Below, piece after piece: positions 15,993 to 25,744 of a DNA stretch of 64,000 bases. Position 1 is the stretch's first letter. Each line of letters opens with the position of its first letter. The notes under the pieces are model-generated. The model searched no databases and was not told where the DNA came from. It worked only from the letters and a program-made list of their open reading frames with translations. Both the position numbers and the translations under genes were made by a program. Where the stretch lies: the NCBI GenBank assembly GCA_036476315.1, contig JAZGBI010000098.1, positions 154,159-218,158 on the forward strand, in the 5' to 3' direction. The DNA comes from Candidatus Neomarinimicrobiota bacterium. Lineage in GTDB: Bacteria; Fidelibacterota; Marinisomatia; Marinisomatales; S15-B10.

Positions 15993-18900
15993 ATGATAAG
16001 GTGCCTTTTAGGATATGTGCGACTGAGGCGGTTCCTGAGGATACTGTCCCGGTTAATAATGGTGACAGGAGCTCCTCTGTGGGCCGAAACCGTCCTATCT
16101 GCGGGGGATATCGCCATTGTCGGGTTCAACTGTGACAATCCCGATGAATTTGGATTTGTCACAGTGGTGGACCTTGAGCCCGGTACGCAGTTATACTTCA
16201 CCGACAGCGGAATTACCTCCAGCGGAACATTCCGCGGGAATGAAGGAGCGGTAAAATATACCGTTCCGGTCGGGGGTGTGACTGCTGGTACCGTTATTGT
16301 GTATCCTTCGTCTCAGGGGGATTTTTCGAGTGCCAATGATTCTAGCGTTGGGACCAATGGTATGTCCCTCTCCAGCACAGGTGATCAGATCATCGCGTTT
16401 CAAGATTCAAGCAGCAACCCGGTATTCATTTATGCCTTTAACAGCGAGGGGACCGAATGGCAAACAGATGCCACCAATTCTAATGAAAGTGCTATTCCCC
16501 CCGGCCTTGCAGACGGCTTATCAGCCCTCGCCATCGTTGAAAAGGATAATGGTTACTACAGTGGTTCAACCACGAGTGGAACGAAATCGGCCCTGCTTTC
16601 CGCCATTTCGAATTCCGACAATTGGACGACAAGCAATGAGAGGATTGATAAAGGTAATTGGCCCATTTCCTTTAGTGTAGCACTGCAGGTCGGGAATACG
16701 ACAGTTCAATTCTCTTCCTCGTGGGGAATAGTCTCTGAGGGTCGCGGTACATACGGGATTGAGGTCTCCATCACCGCTGAAGATGACAGCCTTGCCACCA
16801 CGGCGGACGTAGCTCTCATAGGCGGGACAGCTACAAATGGCAGCGATATGTCTACCTTCACCACACAAAGGGTGACTTTTCCGGCAGGAATCTCGGATAA
16901 CCGGACTGTCACTCTGACTGTTACGGATGATTCTGAATTTGAAAGTGATGAAACGTCTATTTTCGAGCTTCAGAATGTGAGTGGAAACAGTTCGGCCCAA
17001 AGGGGAAGTATCACCCGGTTCACCCTTACCATTCAAGATAACGATGCCCCCGTGGTTCTGATTAACGAAATCCTTGCAGACCCGGCCAGCGGCACTCCCG
17101 GTGATAGCAACGGGGACGGGACAAGGGACGGCAGCGACGACGAGTTCATTGAGCTGGTGAACCATCACGGCTCCACGGTAAACGTTGGCTCATGGACATT
17201 GTCCGACAAAGGGGCTGTTCGCCATACCTTTCCGGACAACACGATCCTTCCAGATGGTGGAGCCATCATCGTCTTTGGAGGGGGCTCACCAACCGGCAGT
17301 TTTGGCAACAGTCCGGTTCAAACGGCATCGGAGGGTCAGCTCTCTCTGAACAATGGTGGTGACAGTGTCGTCTTGAAGGCCTCAAACGGAGCCAACGTGA
17401 CGCTCTTTGCCTACGGAACCGAGGGCGCCGATGATCAATCGCTTACACGCGATCCGGACATTAGCGGCTCTTTTGTGAAACATGGGCAGGCGTCCGGGGC
17501 AGACGGGAGATTATTTTCCCCTGGCACAAAAGTGAATGGCCAGCGTTTCGTCGGTGTTACCATCCACGAGTCTTCTGGTGGAACAACGGTCATGGAAGGG
17601 GGAACGACTGACACATATACCCTGGAGTTGGAATCACGACCCAGGGCGAATGTTACTGTCACCATATCCCCGGATAGCCAGACAACAGTGAATGCCGAGT
17701 CGCTGACGTTTACGGCATCAGACTACGACGCAATACAGACTGTTACGGTTTCTGCCATGGATGACAGAAAGATCGAGGGCCTTCACAGTAGTATGATCAC
17801 CCACAGCGCTACCAGCATCGATCCCAGTTACGATGGTATTATCGTAAGCAATGTAACGGTGACCGTTCTGGACAACGATGAGGCCGGTGTCAAGATTACG
17901 CAATCCGACGAGGGGACCGAAGTCACCGAGGGAGGCTCTACGGATAGTTACGCACTGGACCTGGCCTCGGCTCCAATATCCGACGTTCATATAACGACAG
18001 GTGTGACTGACGACGAAGTGACAGTTTCCGACTCGTCGGTGACATTTACGGCGTCAAATTATGGGACACCCCAAACTATTACCGTGATGGCAGTAGATGA
18101 CAGCTCTTATGAGGGAAGGCACAGTGGCGTTATCACTCATACGGCAACGAGTGATGATACCGATTACAACGGGATTCCCGTTAACGATGTTTGGATAAGT
18201 ATTACCGATAACGACGTGCCAGAAATTGTGATTAATGAAATCCATTACGATCCCGGGAGCGCACAGGGAAGTGATAGTGATTACGAGTTTTTGGAGCTGT
18301 ACAATCGGGGAAGCCAAACGGTTAATCTGGCGGAGTGCACTTTTCGGGAGGGCATTAGCCATGTTTTCATGTCATCGGACTCTATCGCCGCTGGGGGATT
18401 CCTTCTGATGGCAAAAAATGGGGCGACCTATTCAGGGAGTATTCAATGGACAGCCGGTAATCTGATAAATGACGGGGAAGCTGTTGTTCTAATTACCTCC
18501 CACGGTGACCTGGTGGATTCTGTCACCTACGACGATGCCACACCGTGGCCACCATCTGCGAATGGTGGTGGACCCTCCCTTGAACTGATTGATCCTTTCC
18601 TGGACAACGGTCTCGCCTCAAGCTGGAGGCAGAGCCGACTCGACGGAGGCAGTCCGGGAGAGGCTAACAGCCGGAATCGAACCCCGGAGGCTTTGGCCGA
18701 TGCATACGCTGTAGATGAAGACAGTACTCTTCCGGTTTCAGCTCCTGGCGTGCTTGATAATGACTATGACGGGGACGCCGATGTGCTGTGGGCATCCCTG
18801 GTCGGAGATGTATCTCATGGCGCGCTCACATTTAACCCTGACGGTTCCTTCGAATATGAGCCCGATGCGGATTTCTTTGGCCGTGACACCTTCACTTATT

Positions 18901-20252
18901 TTGCCACGGATGGGATCGAAAACTCACCAGTGGCGAAGGCGACCCTGACTACTCTTCCTGTGAACGATTCGCCTCTCTTAGCGCCCATCTCTGATCCAGA
19001 GATCATCCTGGAGGACGCAGGGGAACAGAGGATTGAAATAGGAGGAATTTATCCGGGGGCTGAGAACGAGACTCAGCTGCTCATGGTCACGGCAGTATCG
19101 GGTGATCATGAACTCTTGTCAGATCCTCAAGTGGATTATTCCAGCCCCGATTCCTTGGGATCTTTAACGTATGCGCCCTTGGCAAATGCGAACGGTGCCG
19201 TGGTTATCGAGGTAAAGGTGAAAGATGATGGAGGAACAGAAAATGGAGGGATTGATTCGTCACTGGTCACATTCACAGTGACCGTGGCAGCCGTCGATGA
19301 CACTCCATCTGTTGAGCTTGGCGAGGTTGTGATGGTGGAAGACAGTTCGATCACCCTTTCCCTCCCGGACACGGATGCGGAAGGGGACAGTCTCACTTAT
19401 AGTAATGTTTCCGTGGACACGGACCGGGTGAGTGCCACACTCGAGGAGGATACAACGGGTTTCCACCTCTCAATAGTTCCGTTAGCGAACTGGCATGGAA
19501 CGGCACATGTCTCCTTTATGGTAAGTGACGGTTCAACGGGCGTGATGGAATCGTTCACACTGGTGGTGACATCAGTGAATGATGGCCCCGCCCCTTTCAA
19601 TCTGGTATGGCCAGAAGACAGTATGGTAGTCCAGATTACCCCCGGTATGTTGTCTCAGCCGCTGGTATTTGCGTGGGAAGAAACGCATGACGTGGACGGA
19701 GACACCGTCAGCTACGACCTGGTCTCAACGGATACCCTCTCGTTTCTCACCACCGAGGGAATTGTCGACCATTCCTGGGGGGTGACCTACGATGAAATCG
19801 TCAGGCGGATGGAGGGCGCGGGCATAGTCGGCGGGACATGGAATGTCATTTCGACGGACGGAAATCTTGAAACGGAGGCGGCGAATGGTCCTTATAGACT
19901 GACTCTCGATGCGACGACAGTGGAGATACACGAAAGAAGCCAACTTATGCCCAAAGAGTTTGCTCTCAAGCAGAACTATCCCAATCCATTTAATCCTACC
20001 ACAACGGTCCGGTACCACATTCCGCAGACAGCCGTCATTCGCGGGGAGATTTATGATCTAACTGGACGGAGAGTGAGAATGTTGATATCCGGTCGTCACG
20101 AACCGGGGATACATCGTGTCAACTGGGACGGAAGTGATGATCTGGGCAGTGCGTTGCCATCGGGCATTTACATATTCAGGATCGTGGCCACGGATCCCGA
20201 CGCAAAAAAGGTAGAATTTTCAGGGGCATGTAAACTTGTCATCCTGAAGTAG
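15993..20252 (+). CDS. Giant T9SS-secreted surface protein with LTD and Calx-beta domains
   Basis: About 1,419 residues. The order is: signal peptide ending near APLWA; an N-terminal domain starting AGDIAIVGFNCDNPDEF, as in secreted nucleases and S-layer-like proteins; a Calx-beta-like repeat (16.7-17.0 kb); a lamin-tail domain (VVLINEILADPASG, near 17.06 kb) with a DSNGDGTRDGSDDE calcium-binding-like loop; two more Calx-beta-like repeats with the shared block LTFTASDYDAIQTVTV; a second lamin-tail domain (EIVINEIHYDPGS, 18.2 kb); cadherin-like or Ig-like repeats (FEYEPDADFFGRDTFTY); and a T9SS type A sorting domain (FALKQNYPNPFNPTTTVRY at about 19.95 kb). It is expected on the cell surface or released. 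No enzymatic domain was recognised. GTG 15978 and ATG 15993 are both possible starts; neither has a clear Shine-Dalgarno. Confidence 0.85.
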   Translation: MIRCLLGYVRLRRFLRILSRLIMVTGAPLWAETVLSAGDIAIVGFNCDNPDEFGFVTVVDLEPGTQLYFTDSGITSSGTFRGNEGAVKYTVPVGGVTAGTVIVYPSSQGDFSSANDSSVGTNGMSLSSTGDQIIAFQDSSSNPVFIYAFNSEGTEWQTDATNSNESAIPPGLADGLSALAIVEKDNGYYSGSTTSGTKSALLSAISNSDNWTTSNERIDKGNWPISFSVALQVGNTTVQFSSSWGIVSEGRGTYGIEVSITAEDDSLATTADVALIGGTATNGSDMSTFTTQRVTFPAGISDNRTVTLTVTDDSEFESDETSIFELQNVSGNSSAQRGSITRFTLTIQDNDAPVVLINEILADPASGTPGDSNGDGTRDGSDDEFIELVNHHGSTVNVGSWTLSDKGAVRHTFPDNTILPDGGAIIVFGGGSPTGSFGNSPVQTASEGQLSLNNGGDSVVLKASNGANVTLFAYGTEGADDQSLTRDPDISGSFVKHGQASGADGRLFSPGTKVNGQRFVGVTIHESSGGTTVMEGGTTDTYTLELESRPRANVTVTISPDSQTTVNAESLTFTASDYDAIQTVTVSAMDDRKIEGLHSSMITHSATSIDPSYDGIIVSNVTVTVLDNDEAGVKITQSDEGTEVTEGGSTDSYALDLASAPISDVHITTGVTDDEVTVSDSSVTFTASNYGTPQTITVMAVDDSSYEGRHSGVITHTATSDDTDYNGIPVNDVWISITDNDVPEIVINEIHYDPGSAQGSDSDYEFLELYNRGSQTVNLAECTFREGISHVFMSSDSIAAGGFLLMAKNGATYSGSIQWTAGNLINDGEAVVLITSHGDLVDSVTYDDATPWPPSANGGGPSLELIDPFLDNGLASSWRQSRLDGGSPGEANSRNRTPEALADAYAVDEDSTLPVSAPGVLDNDYDGDADVLWASLVGDVSHGALTFNPDGSFEYEPDADFFGRDTFTYFATDGIENSPVAKATLTTLPVNDSPLLAPISDPEIILEDAGEQRIEIGGIYPGAENETQLLMVTAVSGDHELLSDPQVDYSSPDSLGSLTYAPLANANGAVVIEVKVKDDGGTENGGIDSSLVTFTVTVAAVDDTPSVELGEVVMVEDSSITLSLPDTDAEGDSLTYSNVSVDTDRVSATLEEDTTGFHLSIVPLANWHGTAHVSFMVSDGSTGVMESFTLVVTSVNDGPAPFNLVWPEDSMVVQITPGMLSQPLVFAWEETHDVDGDTVSYDLVSTDTLSFLTTEGIVDHSWGVTYDEIVRRMEGAGIVGGTWNVISTDGNLETEAANGPYRLTLDATTVEIHERSQLMPKEFALKQNYPNPFNPTTTVRYHIPQTAVIRGEIYDLTGRRVRMLISGRHEPGIHRVNWDGSDDLGSALPSGIYIFRIVATDPDAKKVEFSGACKLVILK

Positions 20253-20261
20253 AGACAGAGG

Positions 20262-20312
20262 ATCAAACAAGTAGCAAGTAACCAGTTAACCAGTCAACCA
20301 ATCACCAGCAGG
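20262..20312. repeat. Degenerate ACCAGTTAACC-type word repeat
   Basis: The short gap between two convergent genes is made of imperfect copies of a word like ACCAGTTA or ACCAATCA (aagtaaccagttaaccag). The same words dominate 41536-41735. Confidence 0.5.
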
Positions 20313-20315
20313 AGG

Positions 20316-21233
20316 TTATGTCATCATCTGAAGAATACTTTTGGCCTGTGATTTTGTCAGTCCGAGCATTCGATGCGCCAGAGGTTTTCCATCCTCCAGA
20401 ATCGGCTCCAGCTGGTCGAGACTGGGCCTTTCCGTATTCTCGAAGAAGAGGCCCGTGTATATCTCATCACCCCAGATCATCGCCTTCTCGCACGCGGTTT
20501 TCCAGTCGCTGGGATCATGTCCTTCGTCTTCCAGGTGCAGTACCCGCTGTTTGAAGAAGGCGTGGGTATTCTCATGATTAAACGTCACGCATGGACTGAA
20601 AATATCGATCAGCGCAAAGCCTCTGTGCCGGATGCCCTTCTTGATCAGGTCCACAAGGTGTTTGCCCTCACTGCTGTAGGCTCGGGCCACGAACGTGGCC
20701 CCGTTCATGATGGCGGAAGTAATAGGATTAACAGGGAACTCAACACTGCCGAAGGGGGTACTTTTTGTCTTCATTCCCCTGCTGCTGGTGGGGGATATCT
20801 GTCCAGTGGTGAGTCCATAGATCTGGTTATTCATCACCAGGTAGGTGAGATCGACGTTTCTCCGAGCCGTGTGCACGAAATGGTTACCGCCTATGCCATA
20901 CCCGTCTCCGTCCCCCCCTGTGGCGATGACTGTCAGGTTGTGATTCGCGAGCTTGGCACCTGTGGCAACGGCTAACGGCCGGCCATGGAGCGTATGCATG
21001 CCATATGTATTCAGAAATCCGGGAAGGTTCGACGAGCATCCAATTCCGCTCACCACCAATATCTCGTGGGGATAAAGTCCCAGCTCAGAACTCGCCTTTT
21101 TCAGGGCAGTGAGCACCCCAAAATCCCCGCACCCTGGACACCAATCCGGGTCTACCTTTCCTTTGTAGTCCTTGGGCGATAGTCTGACCTCCGCGTCCAT
21201 TTTTTCTTGCTCAAGTACGGTGATTTCAGTCAT
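20316..21233 (-). CDS. korB: 2-oxoacid:ferredoxin oxidoreductase, beta subunit
   Basis: 305 residues. Thiamine-diphosphate-binding beta subunit: WCPGCGDFGVLTAL with the Cys pair used for the iron-sulfur cluster, SGIGCSSNLPGF with a further cluster Cys, and the TPP motif TGGDGDGYGIGGNH followed by NNQIYGLTTGQ. With KorA it oxidatively decarboxylates a 2-oxoacid (2-oxoglutarate or pyruvate) to the CoA thioester and reduces ferredoxin. Two-subunit Kor enzymes of this size are common in FCB bacteria; the choice between Kor and Por is inferred. It starts 13 bp after korA with GAGAGG upstream. Confidence 0.88.
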   Translation of the reverse strand: MTEITVLEQEKMDAEVRLSPKDYKGKVDPDWCPGCGDFGVLTALKKASSELGLYPHEILVVSGIGCSSNLPGFLNTYGMHTLHGRPLAVATGAKLANHNLTVIATGGDGDGYGIGGNHFVHTARRNVDLTYLVMNNQIYGLTTGQISPTSSRGMKTKSTPFGSVEFPVNPITSAIMNGATFVARAYSSEGKHLVDLIKKGIRHRGFALIDIFSPCVTFNHENTHAFFKQRVLHLEDEGHDPSDWKTACEKAMIWGDEIYTGLFFENTERPSLDQLEPILEDGKPLAHRMLGLTKSQAKSILQMMT

Positions 21234-21246
21234 CTGTTTTGCCTCT

Positions 21247-23025
21247 CTATACTAAAAGTTCGTGCTCAGGAACGTATTTCTTCGTTTTCCCAGATAAGAT
21301 CGCCTTCACGCCGTCTGTGATGTGATGTGGCATGAACGGTTCACCGTCGTATTTGCGAATGTGTCCATCCACATCGACACCTGTTTCACTCCGCATGTAG
21401 CGATAAAAGAGACCCGAATAGTTGTTCTCCACGATAATCGTCTTCTTGCAGCCAGCAAGAATTCCGATCACCTCCGTGGCGTGAAAAGGGACGATCCACT
21501 TGATATGTAAATGATTGGCAACGATGCCTTGGTCGTTGAGCTGCTGGATTGACTCGTTGATCACTCCGTGAGTTGAGCCCCATCCGATCAATGTGATATC
21601 GGACTCTGGACCTTCTAAACGTGGCCTATCGACCTCCTTGTCAACGTCAGCCATCTTTCGCATGCGTTTCTCCATCATCAGCTTCCGTTTTCCCGGGTTT
21701 GTAAACTCGTCACTAATGAGAACCCCGTCCTCGTCCTGTTCATCGGTAGCCACCACATGGCTGTACCCCTTGAGTCCGGGAAGGGCTCGAGGGGAGATCC
21801 CACTTTTCGTGATCTTATAACGCATGTAGCTGTTGGACGGTGCCGGCTCGGTGATCAACTCCCCCCGGTCAATCTCGGGCTGGAGATTGATAAGGTCAGG
21901 ATCGATAGTAGACGTTTCATCGGCCGAGAATTCGTCTGAAAGGAGGATGCCGGGACACTGGTATTTATCCACCAGGTTAAACAGTTGGGGAATCGTATCA
22001 AAGGCGTCCAGGGGATTCTTGGGCGCCACGATAATGCGTGGATAGTCCCCCTGACTCGCCCCCAGTGCCTGCCAGAGGTCTCCCTGTTCGGTCTTTGTGG
22101 GAAGACCCGTGGAGGGCCCCCCTCTTTGAGTGTTCACGATGACCACGGGTATCTCCATCATGCCGGCACTTCCTATTGCTTCCGTCATGAGGGCGAACCC
22201 CCCTCCCGATGTGGCACACATGGCGCGGCATCCGGAATGGGCCGCTCCGATGATCATGTTGATAACACTGATCTCATCCTCCGCCTGACGAACCATGATG
22301 TCGAGGTCCCGGGCATGCTGAGCCATCCAGTGGAGAATCCCGCTTGCAGGGCTCATGGGATATGCAGCATAAAACTTCACTCCGGCGGCGGCGGCGCCCA
22401 TGGCAATTGCATCGTTTCCTCTCCATATGGCCAAGGGCTTTGATCCCGTGGGTACGCTGGCCGGATAGGGCTTAAAGTTTTCTCCTGTGTAGCCATAGGC
22501 GGCTTTCGCTACGTTCACGTTGGCGTTTACCACCTCCTCCCCTTTCCTCTTGAAATACTCATTCAGTACTGATTCCAGGGTCTCAAAACCCATTCCAAGA
22601 AGATTTACCACGGCAGCAATTGCTACTGTATTCTGGACCAGCTTGTTCCGGTCGTTGTTCGACAGCACTTTAACGGGCATAGGGCAGAATTGTATGCCGT
22701 CATTCGCTTCCCCGGGTTTTATGGTGTCACTGTTATAAATCACCCACGTGCCGGTACTCATATGTTTGAGATGCCGGTCCATGGTGTCCTGATTGAGAGC
22801 AATGAGGACATGGAACGTGTCTCCATGATTTCGCACTTCCGTATCGCTGGCACGCACGGTGAGAAAACTGTGGCCGCCTCGAATAATCGATTGATAGGCA
22901 TTATGAGCAAAAAAGTAGAGGCCGCTGCGAGCAAAAATCTTTGCCAAAATATTGCCGGGAGTCGCGATCCCCTGCCCTGCCGCCCCTCCGACGGCGATTA
23001 CAAAATCAAATTTCCGTGAGCTCAT
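21247..23025 (-). CDS. korA: 2-oxoacid:ferredoxin oxidoreductase, fused gamma-alpha subunit
   Basis: 592 residues. The N-terminal ~190 residues are the gamma domain (IAVGGAAGQGIATPGNILAK, HNAYQSIIRGGHSF). The alpha domain follows from about residue 200 (GNDAIAMGAAAAGVKFYAAYPMSPASG, then TSGGGFALMTEAIG and NTQRGGPSTGLPTKTEQGDL), and the C-terminal part has IIVENNYSGLF. The gamma-alpha fusion is the standard form in KorAB-type enzymes. AAGGAG lies 9 bases before the ATG. Forms an operon with korB. Confidence 0.9.
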   Translation of the reverse strand: MSSRKFDFVIAVGGAAGQGIATPGNILAKIFARSGLYFFAHNAYQSIIRGGHSFLTVRASDTEVRNHGDTFHVLIALNQDTMDRHLKHMSTGTWVIYNSDTIKPGEANDGIQFCPMPVKVLSNNDRNKLVQNTVAIAAVVNLLGMGFETLESVLNEYFKRKGEEVVNANVNVAKAAYGYTGENFKPYPASVPTGSKPLAIWRGNDAIAMGAAAAGVKFYAAYPMSPASGILHWMAQHARDLDIMVRQAEDEISVINMIIGAAHSGCRAMCATSGGGFALMTEAIGSAGMMEIPVVIVNTQRGGPSTGLPTKTEQGDLWQALGASQGDYPRIIVAPKNPLDAFDTIPQLFNLVDKYQCPGILLSDEFSADETSTIDPDLINLQPEIDRGELITEPAPSNSYMRYKITKSGISPRALPGLKGYSHVVATDEQDEDGVLISDEFTNPGKRKLMMEKRMRKMADVDKEVDRPRLEGPESDITLIGWGSTHGVINESIQQLNDQGIVANHLHIKWIVPFHATEVIGILAGCKKTIIVENNYSGLFYRYMRSETGVDVDGHIRKYDGEPFMPHHITDGVKAILSGKTKKYVPEHELLV

Positions 23026-23270
23026 GAGTAGATTACTCCTTACGAGTGGGCTCCCGAGAGAGACCGCGCTCCTTCATTAATATAATCGGACCAATTTCGT
23101 CCCCCGGCGCCGGCTAAATTAATACAGGGATGTTCTTATGTCAAAAGGCAATTGCGAAGTCGATTTTACGCTCGCACCGATCGTCTGATAGTGCCATAAT
23201 GGTGACTCCTCGATAAGTTAAATACATGTAAGTTCTTAGTCCATAATATTGGAATTAAGGATCTGATTTC

Positions 23271-24473
23271 ATGATACGGTCTATCATCTGCATTTTCGTC
23301 CTTCAACTCTTGGGCAAAGCTCAGAATCCGGACATTTCGTCCAGGCTTGTCGCCGACGGTTTTGTGAAGCCCATATACGTCACGTCCCACCCGCAAGACG
23401 CCGGGCAGCTCTTTGTGCTGGAGCAAAAGGGAATCATCAAGATTGTCCAGGATGGAGAGGTTGTCTCAAAACCGTTTTTGAACATCACCGACCGGGTACA
23501 TAATCCCATCACGCCCGGAGATGAACGTGGACTATTAGGGCTCGCATTTCACGGGGATTATGAACGAAACGGCTATCTTTACGTCAATTATGTGAATAAG
23601 AAGGGTGAGAGTATCATATCCAGGTTTGAGACTTCCCGGCGTTCCCGTGAGGTGGATCCCACGTCAGAAAGTGTTCTGATTAGACTGGCACAACCCTTTT
23701 CCAATCACAACGGAGGTCACCTGGCTTTTGGCCCAAAGGATGGATATCTCTACATCGCTTTAGGAGATGGAGGGAAGTTGGGTGATCCTTTCAATCACGC
23801 ACAATCTCTCGATAATCTTTTCGGAAAGATTCTGAGGATTGATGTAGACGGAAGTGGGCCCTACGGAATACCACCGGATAACCCGTTTGCGAATAACCCG
23901 GAAGTGAGGGAAGAGATCTGGGTGTACGGTTTGCGCAATCCGTGGCGGTTTTCCTTCGACCGGGCCACGGGGGACATGTACATAGGCGACGTTGGACAGG
24001 ATACCTGGGAGGAAATAGATTTTCAATCATCAAAAAGTCCCGGTGCCGAAAACTACGGTTGGCGCATTATGGAAGGTAATCACTGCTACGACCCGCCAGC
24101 GGGCTGCGGCCAGGCGGGCCTCATAAAACCGATCTGGGAATATTCCAACGATGCTGATTATATGCGCACTCTGACTGGAATGTCCCAGCCTGAAGTCAAC
24201 GGCTGTTCAGTGACGGGGGGCTACGTTTACCGGGGTAAACGCCTTCATGATCTTCAAGGTACGTATTTCTTCGCTGACTATTGTTCCGGTAACATCTGGA
24301 GTTTCCAATTGAATGATAACAGGGTCACCAATTTCCGCGATAGGACCCGTGAGATCAATTTAGGTGGTGGGGAGTATACGACCTACGTCTCTTCCTTCGG
24401 AGAAGATGCCCTGGGAGAACTATATGTCGTTGATTATAATGGAGGCGTATACAAGATCGTTCCGGCGGAATAA
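23271..24473 (+). CDS. PQQ-type soluble sugar dehydrogenase (GSDH/YliI-like), exported
   Basis: 400 residues with a signal peptide (SIICIFVLQLLGKAQ). The six-bladed beta-propeller of aldose sugar dehydrogenases is recognised by VTSHPQDAGQLFVLEQKG, ERGLLGLAFHGDY, FSNHNGGHLAFGPKDGYLYIALGDGG, WVYGLRNPWRFSFD and YIGDVGQDTWEEID. The His in FSNHNGGH and the Arg in GLRNPWR fit the PQQ/active-site set of the family. It would oxidise sugars in the periplasm if PQQ is available; no PQQ synthesis gene is in the window. AAGGA precedes the ATG. Upstream 23026-23270, between this gene and divergent korA, holds no gene and presumably both promoters. Confidence 0.85.
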   Translation: MIRSIICIFVLQLLGKAQNPDISSRLVADGFVKPIYVTSHPQDAGQLFVLEQKGIIKIVQDGEVVSKPFLNITDRVHNPITPGDERGLLGLAFHGDYERNGYLYVNYVNKKGESIISRFETSRRSREVDPTSESVLIRLAQPFSNHNGGHLAFGPKDGYLYIALGDGGKLGDPFNHAQSLDNLFGKILRIDVDGSGPYGIPPDNPFANNPEVREEIWVYGLRNPWRFSFDRATGDMYIGDVGQDTWEEIDFQSSKSPGAENYGWRIMEGNHCYDPPAGCGQAGLIKPIWEYSNDADYMRTLTGMSQPEVNGCSVTGGYVYRGKRLHDLQGTYFFADYCSGNIWSFQLNDNRVTNFRDRTREINLGGGEYTTYVSSFGEDALGELYVVDYNGGVYKIVPAE

Positions 24474-24772
24474 CCAAGGTGTTTGAATTACGGACACCCG
24501 TGAGTACTTTGCGTAGAAATCATTTTCACTACCCAAGCGTGAGCTTCAACTCTCAGACCTGGAAGCAAGGATTCGATCCGACGGCAAGACAGTGGGCAGA
24601 TGGAGGATCAGTAGGGGATTGTCGGCATGTTTACCTGCGTATCAGAGCAAGGGCTATGGATTTTACCGGGGAGATTTCAACGGGTTGGCCGTTCGGTACA
24701 GGCAGTGTGGACACAAGTAGAGATCCGGGTCAGCACGTTTGGACTTATGAACCTAAGCAGAAGGAGGATATC

Positions 24773-24988
24773 ATGAGTGATAGCGTTTACAAGATTGTAG
24801 ACCTTGTGGGAACGAGCGAAAGCTCCTGGGAGGATGCGGCAAGAAACGCGGTGGAGACCGCCAGCAAAAGTCTCAAGGATTTGAGAATTGCAGAAGCCAC
24901 CAAGCTGGACATGAAAATCGAGAACGGCAAGGTAGTTTCCTACCGGGCCAGGGTCAAGCTTTCGTTCAAGTATGAATCCGGGAAATAA
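24773..24988 (+). CDS. Dodecin family flavin-binding protein
   Basis: 71 residues, the usual dodecin length: VYKIVDLVGTSESSWEDAARNAVETA, then the conserved W and a C-terminal strand YRARVKLSFKYE. Dodecins form hollow dodecamers that store flavin or CoA and buffer free FMN. AAGGAGG with good spacing fixes ATG 24773; the frame is open for 290 bp upstream but that part looks non-coding. The 299-bp gap behind the sugar dehydrogenase (24474-24772) contains a 66-codon open stretch in another frame without start codon or recognisable similarity. Confidence 0.9.
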   Translation: MSDSVYKIVDLVGTSESSWEDAARNAVETASKSLKDLRIAEATKLDMKIENGKVVSYRARVKLSFKYESGK

Positions 24989-25082
24989 CTTCCCCGTTCA
25001 TACCCTTTTATTCCCGCCATCTAGCCGAAATTCTCGATCGGTACTCTCTTTCATGTGAGAATCACACCACTGGAGGTTTTTC

Positions 25083-25736
25083 ATGGGATTTATGAAACCT
25101 GACTTCCATCAGTTCTCAGAGGACAGGATGCTGCACCGCTCCGCAGACTTTTTGTGCAGCATGAAATTGAGGCGAAGCGTGAGAGATTTTTCGGGCAAGT
25201 CTATTTCTTTCGACGTCATAAAGAACATCGTTATGACAGCGGCCTCAGCGCCGTCCGGAGCCAACAAGCAACCTTGGACTTTCGTCATTGTAAAGGACTC
25301 GAAAATTAAGAAAGAAATTCGGATGGCAGCCGAAAAGGAGGAAAAGGAGAATTACGAGCACCGCTTCACAAGAGAGTGGCTGGAAGACTTGAACCTGTTT
25401 GGGACCGACTGGCACAAGGAGTTCTTGGAAAAGGCCCCGTACCTTATTGTCGTTTTCAAACACAGTTATGACAACGTGAATGGAAAGCATCGGAAGAATT
25501 ACTATGTCAACGAATCTGTAGGTATCGCCGTGGGTTTCCTGTTGACCGCAATCCACAACGCGGGATTGGTTGCGTTAACCCACACTCCGAGTCCCATGGG
25601 ATTTCTCTCAAAAATCCTGAGAAGACCGCCCAATGAAAAACCCTATCTGCTCATTCCTGTAGGCTATCCTGAGGACGATGCGGAAGTGCCCATCATAACA
25701 AAGAAGAGCTTCCAGGAGGTGGTAGAGGTCTGCTAG
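25083..25736 (+). CDS. Nitroreductase family FMN-dependent oxidoreductase
   Basis: 217 residues. The FMN-binding marks are KLRRSVRDFSGKSI and SAPSGANKQPWTFVIV near the N-terminus, GIAVGFLLTAIHNAGLVALTHTPSPMGF in the middle and LLIPVGYPEDDA near the end. The family reduces nitro groups, quinones or iodotyrosine-like substrates with NAD(P)H; the substrate here is not determined. TGGAGG precedes ATG 25083. A dodecin gene lies directly upstream, which fits flavin use. Ends 8 bp from the convergent asnA. Confidence 0.88.
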   Translation: MGFMKPDFHQFSEDRMLHRSADFLCSMKLRRSVRDFSGKSISFDVIKNIVMTAASAPSGANKQPWTFVIVKDSKIKKEIRMAAEKEEKENYEHRFTREWLEDLNLFGTDWHKEFLEKAPYLIVVFKHSYDNVNGKHRKNYYVNESVGIAVGFLLTAIHNAGLVALTHTPSPMGFLSKILRRPPNEKPYLLIPVGYPEDDAEVPIITKKSFQEVVEVC

Positions 25737-25744
25737 AGGGTCCG

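Noticed and set aside
24500..24713. Open frame without start codon, protein-like end (GDFNGLAVRYRQC)
   Set aside because: No start codon or ribosome binding site and no recognised family. It ends in TAG, so selenocysteine readthrough is not an option.
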